A DNA stretch of 64,000 bases from contig DAOKYU010000003.1 in assembly GCA_035325995.1 (NCBI GenBank), positions 1 through 64,000 of the forward strand, in the 5' to 3' direction. Shown one piece after another: positions 62,243 to 64,000 of this stretch (position 1 is the first letter of the stretch; every line of letters begins with the position of its first letter). The position numbers and the translations under genes are program-made. The DNA comes from Thermodesulfobacteriota bacterium. GTDB taxonomy: Bacteria; Desulfobacterota_D; UBA1144; Nemesobacterales; UBA2774. A model generated the notes under the pieces. It had not been told where the DNA came from. It did no database searches and saw nothing but the letters and a program-made list of their open reading frames with translations.

Positions 62243-62713
62243 ATGAGAAGATTCCTGTTCCCGCTTATAGTGCTCGCAGTAGCCCTCGGCTATATGATGT
62301 TCCGCCCCGGCGACGACCCGAGCGACATAGAGGAGCTATTCGACAGGATGGCCGAAGCGGCGCGGGCGAAAGACCTCGAAGGAGTGATGGAGGGGTTTTC
62401 GCTCCAGTACAAGGACGGCTCCGGGGCGAGCTACCCCGTCGTGAAGAATATAGTCTCCGAAACGTTCGAAAAGTACGGCGAGATAGACGCCGCATATTCG
62501 GACTTCGAAGCCTTCCTGAGCGCCGACGAGCACGGTAATCCCGAAGCCTACATCAGCGTCGGAGTCGTTGTGACTGCCGCCGATAACGGCGAGACGAGGG
62601 AGCTTCTCGGCAGCCCCGGCCGGCCGGAGCGCATCAACGTAACCCTTAAGTACTCGGCGATAAGCGGCTGGAAGATAGATGCCGTCGAAGGCCTCGACGG
62701 CGAGCGTCCATAA
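62243..62713 (+). CDS. Hypothetical membrane-anchored protein
   Basis: A 156-residue protein with one N-terminal membrane anchor (RRFLFPLIVLAVALGYMMF) and a soluble domain. The domain begins IEELFDRMAEAARAKDLEGVMEGFS and ends with strands around INVTLKYSAISGWKIDAVEG. This helix-then-sheet order resembles NTF2/SnoaL-like folds, but I cannot place the family. It starts 9 bp after the comEC stop and is likely co-transcribed. Confidence 0.75.
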   Translation: MRRFLFPLIVLAVALGYMMFRPGDDPSDIEELFDRMAEAARAKDLEGVMEGFSLQYKDGSGASYPVVKNIVSETFEKYGEIDAAYSDFEAFLSADEHGNPEAYISVGVVVTAADNGETRELLGSPGRPERINVTLKYSAISGWKIDAVEGLDGERP

Positions 62714-62755
62714 AGCCTGAACGGGGCCCCCGCTTCCGCAGTCCGCGCGCGGCGG

Positions 62756-63511
62756 CTAATCGTCGGCGCTGTCCATGCGGCCGTTGATGAAATCGCTCAG
62801 TATTTCGATGTCCGTATTCTTCGCCTCTTCGACGGTCCCCGTGAAAATGATCTTTCCCCGGTAGAGAAACGCTACCCTGTCCGAAATCTCGAACGCGCTC
62901 TGAACGTCGTGGGTGATTATCACGCCCGTTATGCCGAACCGCGCCTGCATGTTCCTGACAAGCTGGTTTATTCTGCTTATGTTAGGCGGGTCGAGGCCGG
63001 TCGTGGGCTCGTCGTAAAGGAGAATCTTCGGGTTCATCGCCAACGCCCTGGCGAGCCCCACCCTCTTTTTCATACCGCCGCTCAGGTCGGACGGCATCTT
63101 GTCTTCTATCCCGGGGAGGCCCACGAGCTCGAGGTTACGCGCCACGACCTCCTCGATCTCGTTTTCGGGAAGCTCGGTATTTTCCCTGAGAGGATAGGCG
63201 ATATTCTCCTGGACCGTAAGCGAATCGAAAAGGGCGGCCCCCTGGAAGAGCATCCCCATCTTCTTTCTCACGTGGACGAGGTCCTTTTCTTCGAGCGGCA
63301 CTATATCTTCGCCCTCTATTATCACCTTCCCCGATTCGGGCTTCAGAAGCCCCGTTATCTCTTTAAGCAGCACGCTCTTTCCCGAGCCGCTGCCCCCGAG
63401 GACGGTTATATTCTCCCCGCGCCTTATAGAAAGAGAAAGCCCCGTGTGGACTTCCTTCGGTCCGAAGGACTTATAAACGTCTACTAGGTCGATTATTATT
63501 TCGTCCGGCAT
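62756..63511 (-). CDS. mlaF: ABC transporter ATP-binding protein, MlaF type
   Basis: A 251-residue ATPase of the phospholipid/MCE transport class. Walker A is GGSGSGKSVLLKEITGLLKP (the GxSGSGKSV form is characteristic), the Q-loop GMLFQGAALFDSLTVQENIAYPL, the signature DLSGGMKKRVGLARAL, Walker B ILLYDEPTTGLDP and the H-loop ITHDVQS. In the Mla system it powers lipid movement between inner and outer membrane with MlaE, MlaD and MlaB; none of these is in the window. It is read leftward and converges with the preceding gene. Confidence 0.92.
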   Translation of the reverse strand: MPDEIIIDLVDVYKSFGPKEVHTGLSLSIRRGENITVLGGSGSGKSVLLKEITGLLKPESGKVIIEGEDIVPLEEKDLVHVRKKMGMLFQGAALFDSLTVQENIAYPLRENTELPENEIEEVVARNLELVGLPGIEDKMPSDLSGGMKKRVGLARALAMNPKILLYDEPTTGLDPPNISRINQLVRNMQARFGITGVIITHDVQSAFEISDRVAFLYRGKIIFTGTVEEAKNTDIEILSDFINGRMDSADD

Positions 63512-63754
63512 GAGAATCCCGTAAAGGCCGCTTGAATTTACGGAAAAGGGTAATATTATCTCCGTGAATCAAGTGGGATTGTAATTATACGCTCATTGTT
63601 TGTCAAAGAAAAAGGGCTTTGCATCGAGAGGAAAATCTTCGATTCCGGAAATTGACATTTTATTTTGCCCGGTGTATATACATGGCTTATTGAAATGTTG
63701 GCTGCCTGACGGTTACACACGCTGGGACTCCACTGCATCTCCGGGAAGAACTAT

Positions 63755-64000
63755 ATGAAGCGGACGAATATGGGTGTTGAAACAGATCTGGAATACAACC
63801 TTAAGTTCTTTACACAATTCATAATTCACCCCACCAAGACAGGCGCCATACTGCCGTCGAACGAAAAGCTCTGCGAGCTGATGACGGATATTGCCGACCT
63901 CAACGACGTTTCCGCGGTAGTCGAGCTCGGCTCCGGTACGGGCGTAATCACCGAGAAAATCCTGAGAAAAAAGGGGCCCGAAACGAAGTTTTTCGCAATG
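63755..64000 (+). CDS. Phospholipid/rRNA-type SAM methyltransferase (N-terminal part)
   Basis: The first 82 codons of a gene cut by the right edge. The translation has FIIHPTKTGAILPSNEKLCE followed by the SAM loop VVELGSGTGVITEKIL. This resembles PmtA-like phospholipid N-methyltransferases (and KsgA-related enzymes). Starting next to an Mla-type gene makes a lipid substrate attractive, but the substrate region is missing. The ATG at 63755 has GGAAG upstream; another ATG lies 15 bases later. Confidence 0.75.
   Translation, partial: MKRTNMGVETDLEYNLKFFTQFIIHPTKTGAILPSNEKLCELMTDIADLNDVSAVVELGSGTGVITEKILRKKGPETKFFAM

Overview
This 64 kb window comes from the chromosome of a Gram-negative bacterium with GC-rich coding sequence. 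Evidence for the outer membrane includes many lipoproteins with lipobox signal peptides, an MlaF-type ABC ATPase, a PstS with a Sec signal, and a Tat-exported carbonic anhydrase. Most genes are ordinary housekeeping genes in small operons. The organism makes isoprenoids by the MEP pathway (ispE, ispD and ispF are all here) and ergothioneine (egtB, egtD). Gene content suggests an uncultivated lineage of the broad Desulfobacterota/Dadabacteria type, but that placement is a guess; the sequence alone does not settle it.

Layout. 1-3.6 kb: groES/groEL start, a YraN-family gene and mutS, all leftward. 3.7-6.2 kb: hisC-tyrA rightward, facing gntK. 6.2-7.2 kb: two tandem 25-residue lipoproteins that standard gene calls would miss, and an unknown gene. 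7.2-14.7 kb: two arrays of 11-bp-spaced Pho-box-like repeats followed by pstS-pstC-pstA-pstB, an arsenate reductase-like gene and phoU. 14.7-17.5 kb: prmC-murA-hisG with overlapping ends. 17.7-20.6 kb: egtB-egtD-DUF427. 20.7-24.6 kb: secreted proteins and lipoproteins, a candidate small RNA, ispE, a gamma-carbonic anhydrase-like protein and a CAP-domain lipoprotein.

24.7-28.4 kb is an AT-richer island bounded by an intact tRNA-Glu and a partial copy of its 3' half. It carries an IS3-like transposase remnant, an nnrS-like gene and a glutamate dehydrogenase. 28.6-31.3 kb holds a lipoprotein, a collagen-like secreted protein and a Tat-exported beta-carbonic anhydrase. 31.4-39.2 kb is an envelope-glycan type cluster: two GT-C membrane glycosyltransferases, a small membrane protein, a flavin amine-oxidase/mutase-like enzyme and two tandem GT87-like proteins. 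39.4-50.2 kb is filled by two giant tandem paralogous surface proteins (about 1750 residues each) with pentapeptide repeats, a G8/CEMIP-like beta-helix region and a Cys-containing C-terminal sorting signal.

50.4-56.5 kb returns to regulation and stress functions: a release-factor-like protein, a CBS protein, the BolA/monothiol glutaredoxin pair, an ECF sigma factor with a TetR regulator sharing operator-like sites, a second RpoD-type sigma factor and a NupC nucleoside transporter. 56.7-64 kb contains a lipoprotein, a PIN/TRAM protein, ispD-ispF, a ComEC with a degenerate C-terminal domain, an unknown anchored protein, mlaF and the start of a methyltransferase.

Two themes run across the window. 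Several genes have a good promoter whose -10 box lies 6-8 bases before the start codon, which predicts leaderless mRNAs. The most unusual candidates are the anti-Shine-Dalgarno small RNA, the tandem mini-lipoproteins, the divergent Pho-controlled unknown gene and the paired giant surface proteins beside the glycosyltransferase cluster. No CRISPR array, rRNA operon, complete transposon or prophage is visible.
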